From contig NC_081815.1 of assembly GCF_030704535.1 (NCBI RefSeq), positions 1,441,001 through 1,505,000 of the forward strand: DNA of 64,000 bases. The letters run 5' to 3'. The translations under genes and the position numbers were made by a program. Source of the DNA: Vitis vinifera (Eukaryota; Streptophyta; Magnoliopsida; Vitales; Vitaceae). Below, piece after piece: positions 1 to 23,688 of the stretch (position 1 is its first letter; each line of letters starts with the position of its first letter). The notes beneath the pieces were generated by a model. That model saw nothing but the letters and a program-made list of their open reading frames with translations. It did not search any database and was not told where the DNA came from.

Positions 1-730
1 ATATATATTTTATTAAACACTAGAGAGTACTTTTATGAGCTCATATTTTCAAAAAAACCAACATCGATGCCTAAAACCACTCAAAATCCATACAAGTAAC
101 CCTATTAAAAAACTTACCAAGATAGGATCTTATAATGGCAGTCAGACAAATACTATGATTAAAATCTCTGAAGTAACTTTGTCTTAGTCTTCAAAGTGAG
201 CTTTTTTTTTTTTTTTTTTTTTTTAAGTTTTTTATAAGTGATACAAACTGATAATTTGAATACTTCTGTATATCTAAATGCTAACATGAAATCCATAAAA
301 ATATACATAATCTTAACCGAGCATATCATGATATTAGAGAATATTAGTTAAAAACCATGGAACCAAGTTGGTTCAGTTGAAAAAAGTGTTGGCTATTAGA
401 GGCTATTGCTAATATAATATTAATTAAAAGGGGCCTTATAGTATAAGTGTTATTTTTTATAACAAGCATTAGTGTATAACTTCAACACAGATAATTATGT
501 TAATGATAAATGCCGCCTCTAGCCAAGCGAGGACTGTATACAAACCAAATATTATTACTAAGTTTCCTCCTGGAAATAAATATCGTGAGATGCCAATTAA
601 GAAGAGCAGAACCATTAAAAAGAAACATTTAACAACGTTATTACCCATAAAAAAAAACAGTTATTATGCTAGGGATTCAAATAGTAATAGAGGGCACATG
701 CAGAACATGTTGAAATTCAGCAGGCCATAC
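1..730. other. Left edge: no further exon recognised
   Basis: This stretch should lie inside an intron of the minus-strand gene whose coding exons begin at 731. It is AT-rich, has a long poly-T run near 201-223, and no minus-strand segment gave a convincing continuation of that protein. The next coding exon is probably beyond the left edge of the window. Confidence 0.4.
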
Positions 731-2637
731 CTGACCCCATGGGAGTCATTATTCAACCTTGATCGAGCATCAGAAATAATCCTATGCTGAATTCCCTGCT
801 TGGGTTCCCGGTAGCTATCAATGGTAGGTTTAGTCGCCACTGCATTTGGAGAAACATCTGACTTTATCACAGAACGCTTCTTCTTCATTTTTGATTTCTC
901 CCAACCATCAACAGCAATGGGTAATGTCCGATCCTCACCCTGAACTGCACCACTATTTGCAAGTTTTAACATTTCCCTATCCCTATCTAGAGCCCCAGAT
1001 GACCTGGCAAGAGCATTAGTCCGTACGTCCACCTAGATAAATGAGAATATATATGTCAGTCTTCTAATGAAAGAGTGGCAAATGAATTAAGGAAACAACT
1101 GGGAGCATTTTACAAGGAAAATTGGGCCATCCAACTGAAAAGAAACTACTGAATTTATAACTACAGAAAGTAGACAGTGTTGTTGATGAAATGCCACACA
1201 GGATGAAAAGGGTGATGAATCAAAGAAAATTCAATGATTGGACAAAGAAATCCAACCACATCACCATGCTTTAATATGGGACCATCACAAAGGTATGTGC
1301 ATAAAATATACACATAATTATATAACTTTTCTTTTTTCTTTCCATTTTTTTTTTTTTTTGGCAGGTGCCAGTGGAGGAATAGATAACTGAGATAAAAAAG
1401 GTGTTAAACAGGACACTGCATGCACACATGCATATAGATCGGAAACTGCTTATCCATGCATCATGGATTGAACATGAATATTTCAGACCATTACCCAATG
1501 CAAATAAGTGCGCAGATATCCAAACAAACACAAACAAAGACAGATTCAAATGTAGTGAAAACCAGGAATTCAACGTCATCTGCTATGGTGGATGTCAAGT
1601 TATCTATTGAGTAATGAGAAATGACCAGTGGCCCCATGGGGCCTCCAGTAGAAGGGAAATTTTCTGAAAGAGGGGTATGATGTCGAGAAAATAGTATACA
1701 AGCAAAGGCATGAAAGCAATTATAACAAGAAAAGGAAAAGGCATCATAATCCACAAAATAATGTGAGAACTTAGTATAGTTATTACATGAGCTAATTATG
1801 CCAGACAATTCTAGACAAATAATGTCTAAGAGTGACCCTAGAAAGAAGTGAGAACTCCAAGATACACACCTTCCCATCCACCAAAGAAGTCCGAGTACGT
1901 TTGCTTGGAACAGCACTTTTGGTCCTTTCTTCTGACTTTTGCTGCCCTAGTTCAAAACCACCCATGATGGCATTACTTTGAGTTCCCATCTTACCCATGC
2001 TCGAGCCAAGGACAGACCTATCACTCAATAGCAAGGTATTTGATCGGTCACTGGACAGAACATCAGATCGAGATCTCTTCTTTGACGTTGACGGTATACT
2101 TGGGAAATTCTTGCTGAATAAGATTAATGCTTCCGAGAAGATTTTTCCTCGTTCCCTGTTAAATGATGCAACTTTATAAACTAATTGCAAATCCAAACAA
2201 AACAAAAAATATACAAAGAATTACTTGGCCTTAAGGACGCTTTCACGCAGACCAGCCTTGAACCGTTTTAGTTCATCTGGTGAGGGAGAAGGTAGCAGCT
2301 TGGCCTTTGAAGAACCAGATGGAGAATCATCTGATGAAATGCCAAGAGCACTCCCAAGCCGTTTAAGGATTGCTTGTCGATGAAGTTTATGGTCTGGAGA
2401 CACCATCTTTTGATCAAAACGCAAGCACTGGAAAAAATTCATCAAGTCTCCTTGTGTTACAGAAGAACTGCTTCTTGACATGCTTGGCAGAGATGACAAG
2501 ATTGGATTCTCCATGCTGTCACGGAAGCTACCCGATCTGTGCAGGGAAGTGGCTGTGTAGGATCCACGCTGCCCACTAGTATACAACGGTCTATCTGGGC
2601 TACTAGAAGACAGATCGAATTTGCTAGATGATGCCAT
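731..2637 (-). CDS. Conserved plant protein of unknown function, 5' part only
   Basis: Three coding exons join in frame: 2637-2225, 2155-1870 and 1032-731, giving about 333 residues before the gene leaves the window. The first ATG (2637) opens MASSSKFDLSSSSPDRPLYT; no earlier in-frame ATG is seen in that exon. The protein is rich in Ser, Arg and Lys, with a conserved block reading SPSPDELKRFKAGLRES and a basic stretch RKSKMKKKRS-like near the end of the visible part, suggesting a nuclear protein. From memory it matches the Arabidopsis At4g29790 / At2g19390 family, which has no assigned biochemical function and is much longer (around 1,200 aa). Splice sites are GT-AG at every junction. A 5' UTR exon further upstream (about 4695-4765) is likely. 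No catalytic motif is visible, so I assign no function. Confidence 0.75.
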
Positions 2638-4694
2638 TGCATCAGTTTCCACAAATCCTCCAAATAAGAAACCCAGTAAGCACTGTGGTACATGTCAAAA
2701 CGGTAGTACTACAGGACATGAAGGCCAAAATTGAACTCCTAAGGACTATAAAAGGAAAGTGCACCTGCAAAGGATGAAAACTAAAAGATGAGAAACCAAC
2801 CAGAAATGTCAATACATAGTAGAAATAGAACTCTAAACAAGCGCACATATTTGCTAGCTAGCACCTCCAAGGATTTGTATATGATGCAACCTCACAACTT
2901 TCCCTTTCCTGGGTAGCAAACACGATTGCATGCACCAAATCTTGGGTAGACAACTAGACAGTTCCTTCAAAAGGTTGTGATAAACCATTCCCATCCATTC
3001 ATTACCCAGCAAATTTCTACACTGATCATATGATTTTAGGAAAAAATCAAAATTTCATAATTGCAAGACTCACTCCTATGTCCGTTTTGATCTCTTAGTA
3101 CTTAATGGAATTCTAGGAAATATGCCTATGTGCCCAAAGAAACTGGAGATGCATTCAAGTACAGGGGTCGATGGAAGGTTTCAGAAGATGAGCAACTTGG
3201 TGGCAACTTGAAGAGCAATAAATATTTGATGAAAAAACAAGAAGCTAGGTTTCGATTCTCACAAATCATAAAAGTGTAGAACTTTCATGATTAAGTGAAA
3301 GAAGGCCAAAGCATGGTGGCATATAGATGTTCTTTAAGAGAGTTGCACATTGAAAAAGCAGAAGGAAACATAGAATACATGGTTTCTTAGTTTTTAAACA
3401 CGAGAAGCCCCCAAATCAAGATGAAGAAAGTTCGATTTATTGCTAGATTTTGACTTCTAATGGAGTTGACAACTTATTGAAAAATGTCATGAACTTAATA
3501 AACTAAAAAAAAAATTAAAGAATGTCATTATTATCCTATGGATTTGCCCGCAAGCACTGTACAAACACACATGATGTAAGCGATAGAAAGAGATATTTCC
3601 AGGAAAATAAATAATTGCATTGTTATTGCATACCTCTGTACAATAAACACACTTCATAACACATCCTATGCAGGCACACATGCATATACACACGAGCAAA
3701 CAACAGACTATGCATAATGAGAGAGCTATCAAAGGAAATGAGCAGACAATTTGATGGTTTCGCTAATATTGCAGCTCGGTATACAATAAAAATGCAACAT
3801 TATTTTGTTAGAAACTAACAAAACGAATTAAACCATAATTAATTTCAAGCACCAGGAACAGCATGTATTTATTGATGTTACCAGGCCAGCGCACATCATA
3901 AAAAACATACTGTCTCGTGATGTAGGTAAGTGCTCACACTCCGCAAAAGCATAAAATACATACATAGTAAAACCCCGAAATAACACAAAATTTAGTTAAT
4001 GCCACTGTCATCAAATCCACCTGCAGTTCATACTTTACTCGCATAACCCCGATAAAAGGGATGACATTCTAGTGTGCACTGGAAGTTTCAGATTCACAGC
4101 TTCACCCTAACCCTCCCTTTATTTCTAACACACTTTTGACCCTCACTCTACATAGTGACCCAAGAATCCAATTGAACTTTGTTTCAGAAACTCTCTCCTT
4201 CCAGAATTAAATATACAAATTGGTTCAGGTGGCTTCCATCATCCGAGAAGCAGAACGAGATTAGGGTTAGGGTTAAGATTACTAGTAGCATCGCCAAACA
4301 GTTACTTCGCTCTAACCCGACAGCGAAGCATTGGATTTTCTATAAATTTATCCAATTCACACAAAATCCTCTTACTCAAACCCTAAAACACCAATTCAAT
4401 CAACACAAATTAAAAATCCAAAACCCGTAAAAAAAATAAAAATAAAAAAACACGGCCCACTTCAATCAAAACCGAACCCATTCATTACAACACAAAACCC
4501 TAGAAGTTCTACCACCACCTAAATTCCCCCCTAAAAAAAATAAATAAATAAAAATAGAACATGAATCTACCTCAAATCGTGTGTGATGCGTGAGTGTTGC
4601 TGAGAAACTATGTTGATTCTGAGAATTAAGGATTGGGAATTGAAAATTCAGAAGGGTTTGTGAGAGTTTGAAGCTCCAATTCGAAGGTTCATAC

Positions 4695-4796
4695 CAAGTC
4701 ACGGAGGAGGACGCAGCGCCCAGTGCTTTGATCGGCAATGAAATTGGCTTTTGTGGAACTTACATCTATACCCATGGCTTTCTTTTCTCATTTATA
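4695..4796 (-). promoter_or_regulatory. Probable TATA box and 5' UTR exon of the unknown-function gene
   Basis: On the minus strand TATAAA lies at 4796-4791, followed by a leader that ends at a donor reading CTTG|GTATGA at 4695. A fitting acceptor (TTTGGAG|GATTTG) stands just before the start codon exon near 2656. This implies an upstream UTR intron of about 2 kb. Telomere-motif (telo-box) sequence TTAGGGTTAGGGTTA at 4261-4275 and another copy near 4376 fall in this intron; such motifs are common near the starts of housekeeping and translation-related plant genes. Placement is inferred without transcript data. Confidence 0.4.
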
Positions 4797-4799
4797 CAA

Positions 4800-6111
4800 T
4801 TTTATTTTTTTGCAAAGGGCATTTTTGTAATAAAAAAATATCTCTCCTCTACGACCCATGATCCTGTAGCAAGCTTGATCGTTGTACTAGTTTTACGACT
4901 TTAGCTATTCAAATTTTAATTCGATTTAATAAAATTAAAAGTATTTATATATTAAATTTAATTAAAAAATATAATAATCCATATATTGGTTTTGATTAAC
5001 ATTAACTATCGATAATTTCGTCTAAAATGAATATAACGATTAATATATTAATTATGATAACATTAATGATCGATAATTTCGTCAAAACTTTAATGAATAA
5101 TTGATAAATCTATCATAGTAACACCGATGAATAATGATGATTTTATTAAAAATTTAATAAAAAAATATTCTCAAATGGGTTAGATTAGTTTGACAATGAT
5201 AATAATAATAACAAAAATAGAGAAATTAAAATCACATGAAACATATTTGGTAATGCTGTTCCAAAACTGTTGTCAAGCATGAATTTTATTTTATTTTTTG
5301 CCTAAAAAAAATATTTCTAAAAGAATCAATTTTCATTTCTGTAATCTGTGTGCTGAACTAATAATGAAAACATTTTTGAAAAATAAAAAAATAAAAACAC
5401 TTTCATTAAGGATAGCAACATCAGTCCCACAGCAGTCTGCAGTTTTGAGGCCACAGCAAGAAGGTTAGCAGTTCAAACTTTCCCAGATTCCAAGGGTCAG
5501 GAAGCTAATCCATGATACGAGACTTGATCGGTATAATTGAAGGATTGTTTACGAAACCCAGATGAGATTAGGCAGAGAGTTTGTGAGATAATCAATCAAA
5601 GTTGCAGAGACAAATACATAAACAGAAAAGAGTCGATTTGAATACAAGATCAGAAGAACTTATTCTTCAATCTGCAGAAATGACAACTCGAATTCTAGTG
5701 TTCAGTGGCTTCCCTCACAGTAGTTAGTTATCAGTCTCTAATGCAGTCATAGAGAATTTTGCTGTTTCCCAAGAAAGCAGAAATGGAAAAGGGAAAAGGC
5801 CCGAAACCACCTCAGGGGAAGGCAGAATCAGCTCTGCCAAGTGCCAAACTGGGTAGCCAGGACTCCCTATTCAGACACCAAAACTATAGATTATATCTAT
5901 TAATACTGCCACCAGTCAGCCAATCAAAGTGGCATCCATGGAGTTCCTCTAATATAACTGTACACTTCCTCGGTCTTGAAAAATACAGCATTCAGCTTCA
6001 TTGCTGGTGCAGATTAGGGCAAAACCTGACAGAGAAATAAGCGGGTGTTTCCACAAGGGGTTTGTCTATTTGTCATGAAGATGCTTTACATGGTCAGGCT
6101 CAGGACGTTCT
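4800..6111. other. Intergenic and 3' UTR of the NDR kinase
   Basis: Bases from about 5600 to 6111 read on the minus strand as the untranslated tail following the NDR kinase stop codon. The rest, about 4800-5400, is AT-rich spacer with no coding signal that I can support. Confidence 0.4.
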
Positions 6112-16765
<10,654 letters not shown>

Positions 16766-18237
16766 AGCCTCTTCTCTCTTCTCTCTCCTCTCTCTCTGGT
16801 TTGTGAATTTTGGTGATCGTGACAGCGAAGCAATGCTCAGATGATGAGTCTCCCTCTGGACACATGGCTGTTCTATATTGGTTGGGTCCTACAGCTGATG
16901 TGTCATCTAGCTGTGCATGCAGGATGTACACGTAGGATTGATGGGGACCAACATTTCAAGGTTATTGATTTTGACCTTATCCCTTTTATAATATTTGAAG
17001 AAAAAGTCAGAAGAAGGGAAAATATTGACATATTGATTAGTCTTTTAATGGAAAAATAAAAAACAAAAGAGGTATATTTAGTAGCAATTGGTTATTTTTA
17101 CAAAAATATAGAAATATATTTTTTGGGTTTTGTGGTGTGAATTTTAGAACTTCCAATCCACTGTTATAAAGCATTAGCAATGAGCTACATCTCAAGCCCA
17201 TAAACACATAGTCATGGTCAAAAGATTTGTGAAATATAAAGAAACTAGTTCACTGAAATCAAATGAACATGTTGGCGTTGGTGGTTTTATGAAGTCTGTT
17301 TGTTCCCGCAGACAATGTCAATTGTTGGTGTTCGAAGGGATCTTTAGCTTGACAAGGGAGTTGTTGGGCTCGACCACGAACCAAACCATTGGATCCTAAA
17401 CCACTGTGCCCCCACAAAACACAACCTAAGCAAGTCATGAATCCCCTGTATGTTATTTAGGCTTACAGCTCATAATGGGTGTAGAAGAGAAGAATGTGAG
17501 AAAGTACTCTTCTGTGAAATCTAGAGCCTTGGACAGAAAGGAAAAGAACGAAGACTCTGCATCTCAATGGAGGTAAGCTTATGCAAATATGGGTTGGGTC
17601 CTCCGTACTTCTCTTGTCCCCACCCAAACCCCTGTTTCAATTCAAGGGCCATATCCAAGAGCAGTTGGAAAGCTTTTCTGCCCAAATCCTACATGGAGAT
17701 TTGACTTTCCCCCTCCGAAATATATTTCTAATGAGAGATTCGGCCTTGTACCACACCGACATTCCTCATTGCACAGATAAGTCTTGAGTCAATTTTGAAA
17801 CTTCCATCGCAGGCCTTAACAACTTCCATGCCATTATTTGAATATCTGCCATGAGCATTGACCCAACAACCTAACATATAGCTAAGTCAAAGTTCAAGAA
17901 CAAATAAGGGAAAATTCAGGAGGGCTTCAATAATTCCCAACTGCAACAACAATCTTGACATCCAGATCAGGAACCTCTTTTAGGAAAGGGATGTTCTAAA
18001 TTATGATTTCATTCATTTCTAAGCTCTTAATTGAAGTAGTATTACAAGATGTGTGGACTGCTTCGATTAATGGAAATGGAAACTATTCATCTATCTGTTA
18101 GGAGAGGAAAATGAATCTTCCAAAACAATACATGGACAAATGAAATATGCTTTTTATTCTGCATCATGACTATCTCTAATATTGGTAGCCAAAAAGAATG
18201 AGAAACTCAGAGCATAAAAGCTACAATACATTAATAA
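16766..18237. other. Intergenic: NDR kinase 5' flank and downstream of the transposase-derived gene
   Basis: CT-rich sequence just upstream of the NDR start (16770-16820) looks like a 5' UTR pyrimidine tract. The rest contains only short open frames with no family resemblance. The 3' UTR of the minus-strand gene at 18238-19767 must occupy part of the right end. Confidence 0.35.
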
Positions 18238-19767
18238 CTATAGAAAAGCATTCCCTGCAAGGCCATGGTGCAATAGATCATGGGCAATGCGGTCTCTGGC
18301 CTGGGCCGAGCTCGCGGACCTCAAACCATTCTCTGGAATCATCTCATCGTCGAAAAGCTCAAACTGCAGCGCTGGATCCATTTCCTCATTCCTCATCTGA
18401 CAGATGTTGTGCAATACACAACAGGCCCCAAGAACCACGGGCAAGTCGAGAAGCTTCACCTCGGTTCTCTTCTGCAGGCAAGACCACCTCCTCTTCAACC
18501 TCGCAAAGGCCTCCTTGGCAACGTTCTGGATATCCCCAATTTTCTCATTGAATGCATGCTGGGTCCAAGTGAGATTCTGGTGGGTGTAAGGCACCATGAC
18601 CCAATCCAGAAGAGGGTATCCAGAACCACCAACAACCCAAACATCCTTCAAAAATCCGCTATTCGCGCGTTGGTAAAGAGAGGACTGCTCCAAAACCTTT
18701 TCATCCGACATTGAACCAGGCCAACCAATGCTAACATCGGTGAAAACCCCCTTAGGATCAACAACCCCTTGAACTGTAACAGAGTATGAAGTCTTCTGGT
18801 TTCTCTCTGTGTGGCGCTTATTGAAATAAGCGGCAACACTGACCTTAGGGGCGATAATTGGAATATGGGTAGTGTACATTGAGCCTCCAACATTGGGAAT
18901 TCCTGAAATGGATTCGAATTCGTCTTTCACTATCTTCGATTTCTCGTCGTCGGGCCATTGAAGAAACTTGGGCATTAGAACAGTCTTTATTGCGGCGCAG
19001 ACCTCGAGAACGAGCTTGTGGCAGGTGGATATCCCCAATCCGAATCGCTTGGACACAAGGCGGAGAGGCTCGCCGGTGGCCAACCTCCATATACAGACGG
19101 CCACGCGCTGGCGAACCGGAATCGCCAGGCGAAGCATTGTGTCCTTCTTGGTGACAACCGAGTCGAGCTCATCGCAAATCATATCAAACGTCGCTCGACT
19201 CATCCGAAACGCGCGGCGGAAGTCCTCCTCCGGGAAATCCGGGTGGCTACACCACTCCCACCAGGCCTTGGACCTGTCCTTCACCCACAACCGCCGGTGG
19301 TGCCCCACCGGCTGGCTCGAACTCTCCGAGCCCACATTGTCGGAAGAAGCAGCAGCAGCAGCAACCCCAGCAGCCACCGTGGAGGCCGACCGCCGCGCCC
19401 GCTTCACCCTCGAGCTCTCACTCTCCTCCATTTCACCAAACCGCTCAACCATATCCGCGCGATACTCATTCATGGCCTGAGCCCTCTTCCTGTGATTCTC
19501 CTCGAACAGAGCCCTCTCGTTCTGATTATCCAAAGCCCACTTCTCCTGATCCAACTTCTCCTCCTCATCCAACAACAGCAACGAAGCGAGAATCTCCTTC
19601 AACGCCCCACTCTCGTCTCCAGAACCCCCACCGGCGCCCCTCCTCCTCTTCCTCCCACCACCACCACTACCACCACCTCCGGCACTATCGTCCGGGATGC
19701 TATTACCACTATCTTGAAAGAAGCTATAAAAATGGGAGAAGTCGTCCAGCAGAAAAGTAGTTTCCAT
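18238..19767 (-). CDS. PIF/Harbinger transposase-derived (ALP1-like) protein, 509 aa, intronless
   Basis: The start is ATG at 19767, opening METTFLLDDFSHF; the frame stays open further upstream but that part lies beyond the likely TATA box. Residues 25-60 are Gly/Ser-rich with a basic cluster RKRRRG (39-44), a likely nuclear signal. Residues 85-125 are charged and helical. Residues 160-509 match the DDE_Tnp_4 (PIF/Harbinger) fold: RLWVKDRSKAWWEWC, then RQRVAVCIWRLATGEPLRLV, then GGSMYTTHIPI, FNKRHTERNQKTSYSV and VLGACCVLHNIC. Of the three catalytic acids, the first is Y298 (usually Asp in GxxDGTH), the second is G381 (usually Asp in GDSGYP) and only E419 remains. The protein should therefore not be an active nuclease. 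From memory it matches Arabidopsis At5g12010 / At4g29780, which show the same losses. ALP1 itself, a related domesticated transposase, works with Polycomb complexes; whether this one does is unknown. Confidence 0.9.
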   Translation of the reverse strand: METTFLLDDFSHFYSFFQDSGNSIPDDSAGGGGSGGGGRKRRRGAGGGSGDESGALKEILASLLLLDEEEKLDQEKWALDNQNERALFEENHRKRAQAMNEYRADMVERFGEMEESESSRVKRARRSASTVAAGVAAAAASSDNVGSESSSQPVGHHRRLWVKDRSKAWWEWCSHPDFPEEDFRRAFRMSRATFDMICDELDSVVTKKDTMLRLAIPVRQRVAVCIWRLATGEPLRLVSKRFGLGISTCHKLVLEVCAAIKTVLMPKFLQWPDDEKSKIVKDEFESISGIPNVGGSMYTTHIPIIAPKVSVAAYFNKRHTERNQKTSYSVTVQGVVDPKGVFTDVSIGWPGSMSDEKVLEQSSLYQRANSGFLKDVWVVGGSGYPLLDWVMVPYTHQNLTWTQHAFNEKIGDIQNVAKEAFARLKRRWSCLQKRTEVKLLDLPVVLGACCVLHNICQMRNEEMDPALQFELFDDEMIPENGLRSASSAQARDRIAHDLLHHGLAGNAFL

Positions 19768-19852
19768 GGGCTTGAAATTGAAAATATATGAGGAAAAGCG
19801 GTGTGAACTGATGTGGGTATGAAATTGAAGGATGAACAAGGTGGACTGGGAA

Positions 19853-19862
19853 AATATATATG
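19853..19862 (-). promoter_or_regulatory. Probable TATA box of the ALP1-like gene
   Basis: TATATATTTT on the minus strand, about 86 bp before the chosen ATG at 19767. This leaves room for a leader of about 55 bases and supports that ATG over upstream in-frame candidates. Confidence 0.45.
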
Positions 19863-22800
19863 GGAAAGAGAAGGCGTGTACGCATGTGTGAACGCGTAAG
19901 GAAAGAGAGTTCAGGTGATGAGTCATGAGGGTTCGGAGGTTTGACGATGAGTTTGACTTTGGAGAGCGCGTTAACGCGGTTGGGGAGAATGGGGGTGTGG
20001 GGAAATCGGGAATTGGGATTCTGGGGGCTTTGCAAAACGTTGGAAATTGCGAAGCCTGCTGGAACCTTCCCCCCTCAAACCTACGAGGAAAGCCTTTGGA
20101 AATTGCCCTTCCAATTTTTTATATTTTAAGACAAGTGTTTATTATTAATAATAAAATTGTTTTTGAGATGTTTTAAAAAATAAATTCTTCCTTTCCCATT
20201 CAAGACTTCATATAGAAGACCAGAACTTAATAGAAGCCGCCTTTTCGGTTTGAGTTCTTCAAACCCCATAAATATTCCTTTACAATTCCCGTATTATTTT
20301 AATCTTTAAAAATTAGTGTAATGTTAGAAAAATATAAAAAATAAATGTTATAAAACGATAATTCTAGAAAATATTTTTTAATTTAAAAAAAATTACCAAA
20401 AAATTAAAAATCTTATTTGATAATTATTTTTAAAAATAATTTTAAATATCAGTTTTTGAAAACTGTTTTTTTATTTTTTATAGAATATAAATTTATTTAA
20501 AACTTAAAATATTTTTAACTTCTTTTTAATATTTGTAAGTATGTTTTAAAAAATAGTTTTTATATGCAGTTATTTTATATGTTTGTATAATTATTTTTAA
20601 AACAATTATAAGAAAATAAGTGAAAATAATAAAAAAAAACAACTAAAAGATATTATAAAAAATAATTTTTTGTTGATTTTCTTATTCTAAAATATAAAAA
20701 ATTGTTCTAAAACAAGATAACAAGTGTTTTGATAAATTTTAGAAAATATTTTTAAAAATCCGAAAAATCTCTTATAATAATCCTTTATTTTTTAAATAAT
20801 AAAGAAAATTTTTCTAAATTTAAAAACATGTTTAAAAATAATTAAGGATTATAAATCTCTTAAACTACCTTCTTAATCATATACCATACCTCATTTTATT
20901 ATTTTATTCCTTTAAAAAAATCCAAATGAAAATGAATTTTAATTAAAATATTAAAAAACAAAACAAAAGTTGGGGTTAGCAAAACCACGTGTGCCCATTG
21001 TCTCCATTCTTATCCGTTCACACCTCAAAGATTCCTAGTATTCATTTCCCTGATATCACATGCCTTTGATCTGCCTCCCACTCTTTTCCATCATCAATGT
21101 CAAAACCCTAATCAGATCGTCTGGTCTTATAGAATTCAACCATGACTTCCCTTTAGTGTTTTCTTTAGGAAACAACAATAAGCAAGGAATATTGAAAATG
21201 TTTTATGAAAATTATTAATTTTTAAGTAATAAAAAATAAATATTCAAATTAAAATGCAAAATTGAACTAAAAAACAAAGGTTGGGGGTTAGGTTGTTTGT
21301 CCATTCTTTATCTGTTCACACCTCAAAAGATTTCCTTATATTCATTATCCATTTTGTTTTTTTCTCACCCTTTGCAATCCTTTTCACTATGTTTGTTTCT
21401 CGGGAAATTTAGCAAGGATAAGAGGAGGGAAATAAATTAAACAAAGAAGAAAAAATGAATGAAAAATAAAATTTAAATTTAAATCTCTAAGTTAATTTTA
21501 ATTATATTTTATTTTCTTTTTAAATATAAAAAATTCATTTTTTAACAAATTTTTTTTACGACTTTTCAAAAACCAATTATATGTCTTATTTCATATAGCC
21601 TCATGCTTTTGAATTTAACTATTAATTATAATTAAAATTAAAATTAAAATCATAGTTTTAAAAAATACTATTAGTAATATAAAAAATGCATTTAACATGA
21701 AATAACTTTTTATAAAAATTAATATTTAAAAAAAATTATATTAAGCTATTTGAACAAAATTAATCAAACAAACAAACACTTATTAAACTCTAAAAAAATG
21801 AGTTTTTAACTTATCAGAGTTGAATTAAACTAATCATTGTACTCCGAAACTTTCTTTAAATGTGTATTTTATAAAACTCTTCATAAATGATTAAATTAGA
21901 TTCTCTAATCCTTTGAAATTCAACCACAGCTTTCCTTTGAAGCTTATTTAATGTATTTTAGGCGCTCCATAACATTTATAATGGAAAAGTCAGTGAAGGC
22001 TCTATATCCATAACATTTAATACAAGTTATTAAATATGAAATAACTATATCCATAATACGAATCCCCTTTCTAAATCATGGTTAAATTTATAAATTTTTT
22101 TTAGATGGCATAACAGGAATTCATGAGATTATGCTACGTGTACATAAATTAATGACGTAGATGGTGATGTCATGTATACATAAATTAATGAGGTGGATGG
22201 TGATGTCATATGTAGATGAATGAATGATGTAAGTGATGATGTCATTTCCACGTAAACTAATGAGGTAATGTCATGTGTTTTTGGGCCAATAATGCATGAA
22301 ATTAATTTATTGAAAAGCATATGGTAAATACATCCATGCATGTGGTCCTCACTCCTCTTAATTATCTACCTAAATCAGCTGAACAATATTTTGGATCAAT
22401 CTTCCATTTATGGCCATCAAATCATCTCCTACACTTAGACATGGTGGGGTGGTTCATGGCCTGGTGGCGACTACCAAGGCACACTAGACCCAATTAGATT
22501 CCTCAACCCCTGTTTAGATTTCGGAAAGTTATGAATTTTTTTTGACTCTATGCTATGATTTACCTTCGAAAAGTTTAGACAATATTTAATATGCCAACAA
22601 CACGATAAAGCAAATCTTCTCATAAAAGTGATTTTTTGAAGACCATCACTTGTCATGACATACTCATAACATGATAATATTAAATTCAAATATCAACAAC
22701 TATTAATAATTTTTTTTTTCTTTCTAAATCATAACTTTTTGAAATATCAAAATAAACACGTGACCAAATAAACTTAAATTATAGACAAATTAGATTATTA

Positions 22801-23688
22801 TATCATTTAATTATCAAATAGTAATTTAATTTACAGCAATTGATATACTCTATGTATATATGGCATATAATAATTCTCAAGTTGTTGTCTTAATTTCATC
22901 ATAATTGTTTGTTATATTCTTAATCTTCTAAGAAGCCACATTCTCACCTAATATACATTAAAGTGTCGTTTGTCTTCGTATTATTCTACATTCTTGCTAA
23001 TACAGACAAATGACATTTACATTTGACCCAAATGGAGAAAAATCAACACGTTCATATATGATTTCATGGACTTTCTCTCATTTTAATTTGTTCCATTGAT
23101 GGTTGACAACTCACCAAACAAAAAAGGTAAAAATTAAAAAGAATATTGAATGAGAAAATCATTAAATGTCAACCGTTATACTAGTTTTCAAATCAATATA
23201 GACATATGATTTTTAAGGTCGGTGTCAAATAATACATTTTAATAATATAGTCAATGTTGGTTATACTCTTTTTCAAGTTAATATGGATATGATTTTCAAG
23301 GTTAATATCGAATAATACTATTCAATGATTTGGTCAACGTTGAAGAAATAATGTAGAGTAAGAATATGAACATGAGAAAAATGTGATAGATCTACCAAAA
23401 TTTATTGCAGACTAAGATGGAGGAAATGTTATTAAAACTTGGGTATTTTCTTAGTTATTTTGACGGATTTTTGGATGAATTCAAGTTTTTATGTTGGTGC
23501 CACGTAACTCTTATCTTTTTTCAGACCTGTCAAGGATCTTTTTGTATTTTACATTTCCACCCCCAGGGTGCTGGTGGAACCGTGGTCAGGTTGATTTGTG
23601 AATTTTGAGCCACAAACAATGAAGGAGTGGTTCAGGTGTAGCCATTTCAATTGTGGGTTTTGGGAGTATAGCAGATTTCAGGGTCCAG
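19863..23688. other. Intergenic, AT-rich, with direct repeats
   Basis: No gene recognised. A block containing cca-TCTTATCCGTTCACACCTCAAA lies near 20965-21050 and recurs, diverged, near 21270-21360. A block around gaattcaaccatgacttccc (21134) has a diverged echo near 21910. The tandem repeat at 22137-22276 is listed separately. The right end carries the promoter and leader of the VOC gene; an ATG out of frame near 23619 could form an upstream open frame if transcription starts early. Confidence 0.4.
22137..22276. repeat. Tandem repeat, about 36-39 bp unit, four copies
   Basis: The unit reads roughly (t)gtatacataaattaatga then ggtagatggtgatgtcat. Copies begin near 22137, 22173, 22212 and 22247, the last shortened. 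Each ends in (GTG/GTA)ATGTCAT, close to a bZIP-binding TGACGTCA-like core, so the array carries a phased set of such sites. Confidence 0.65.

Noticed and set aside
18968-19791. Plus-strand open frames of up to 257 codons opposite the ALP1-like gene
   Set aside because: They are antisense shadows of a GC-richer coding exon; the minus-strand frame has clear family motifs.
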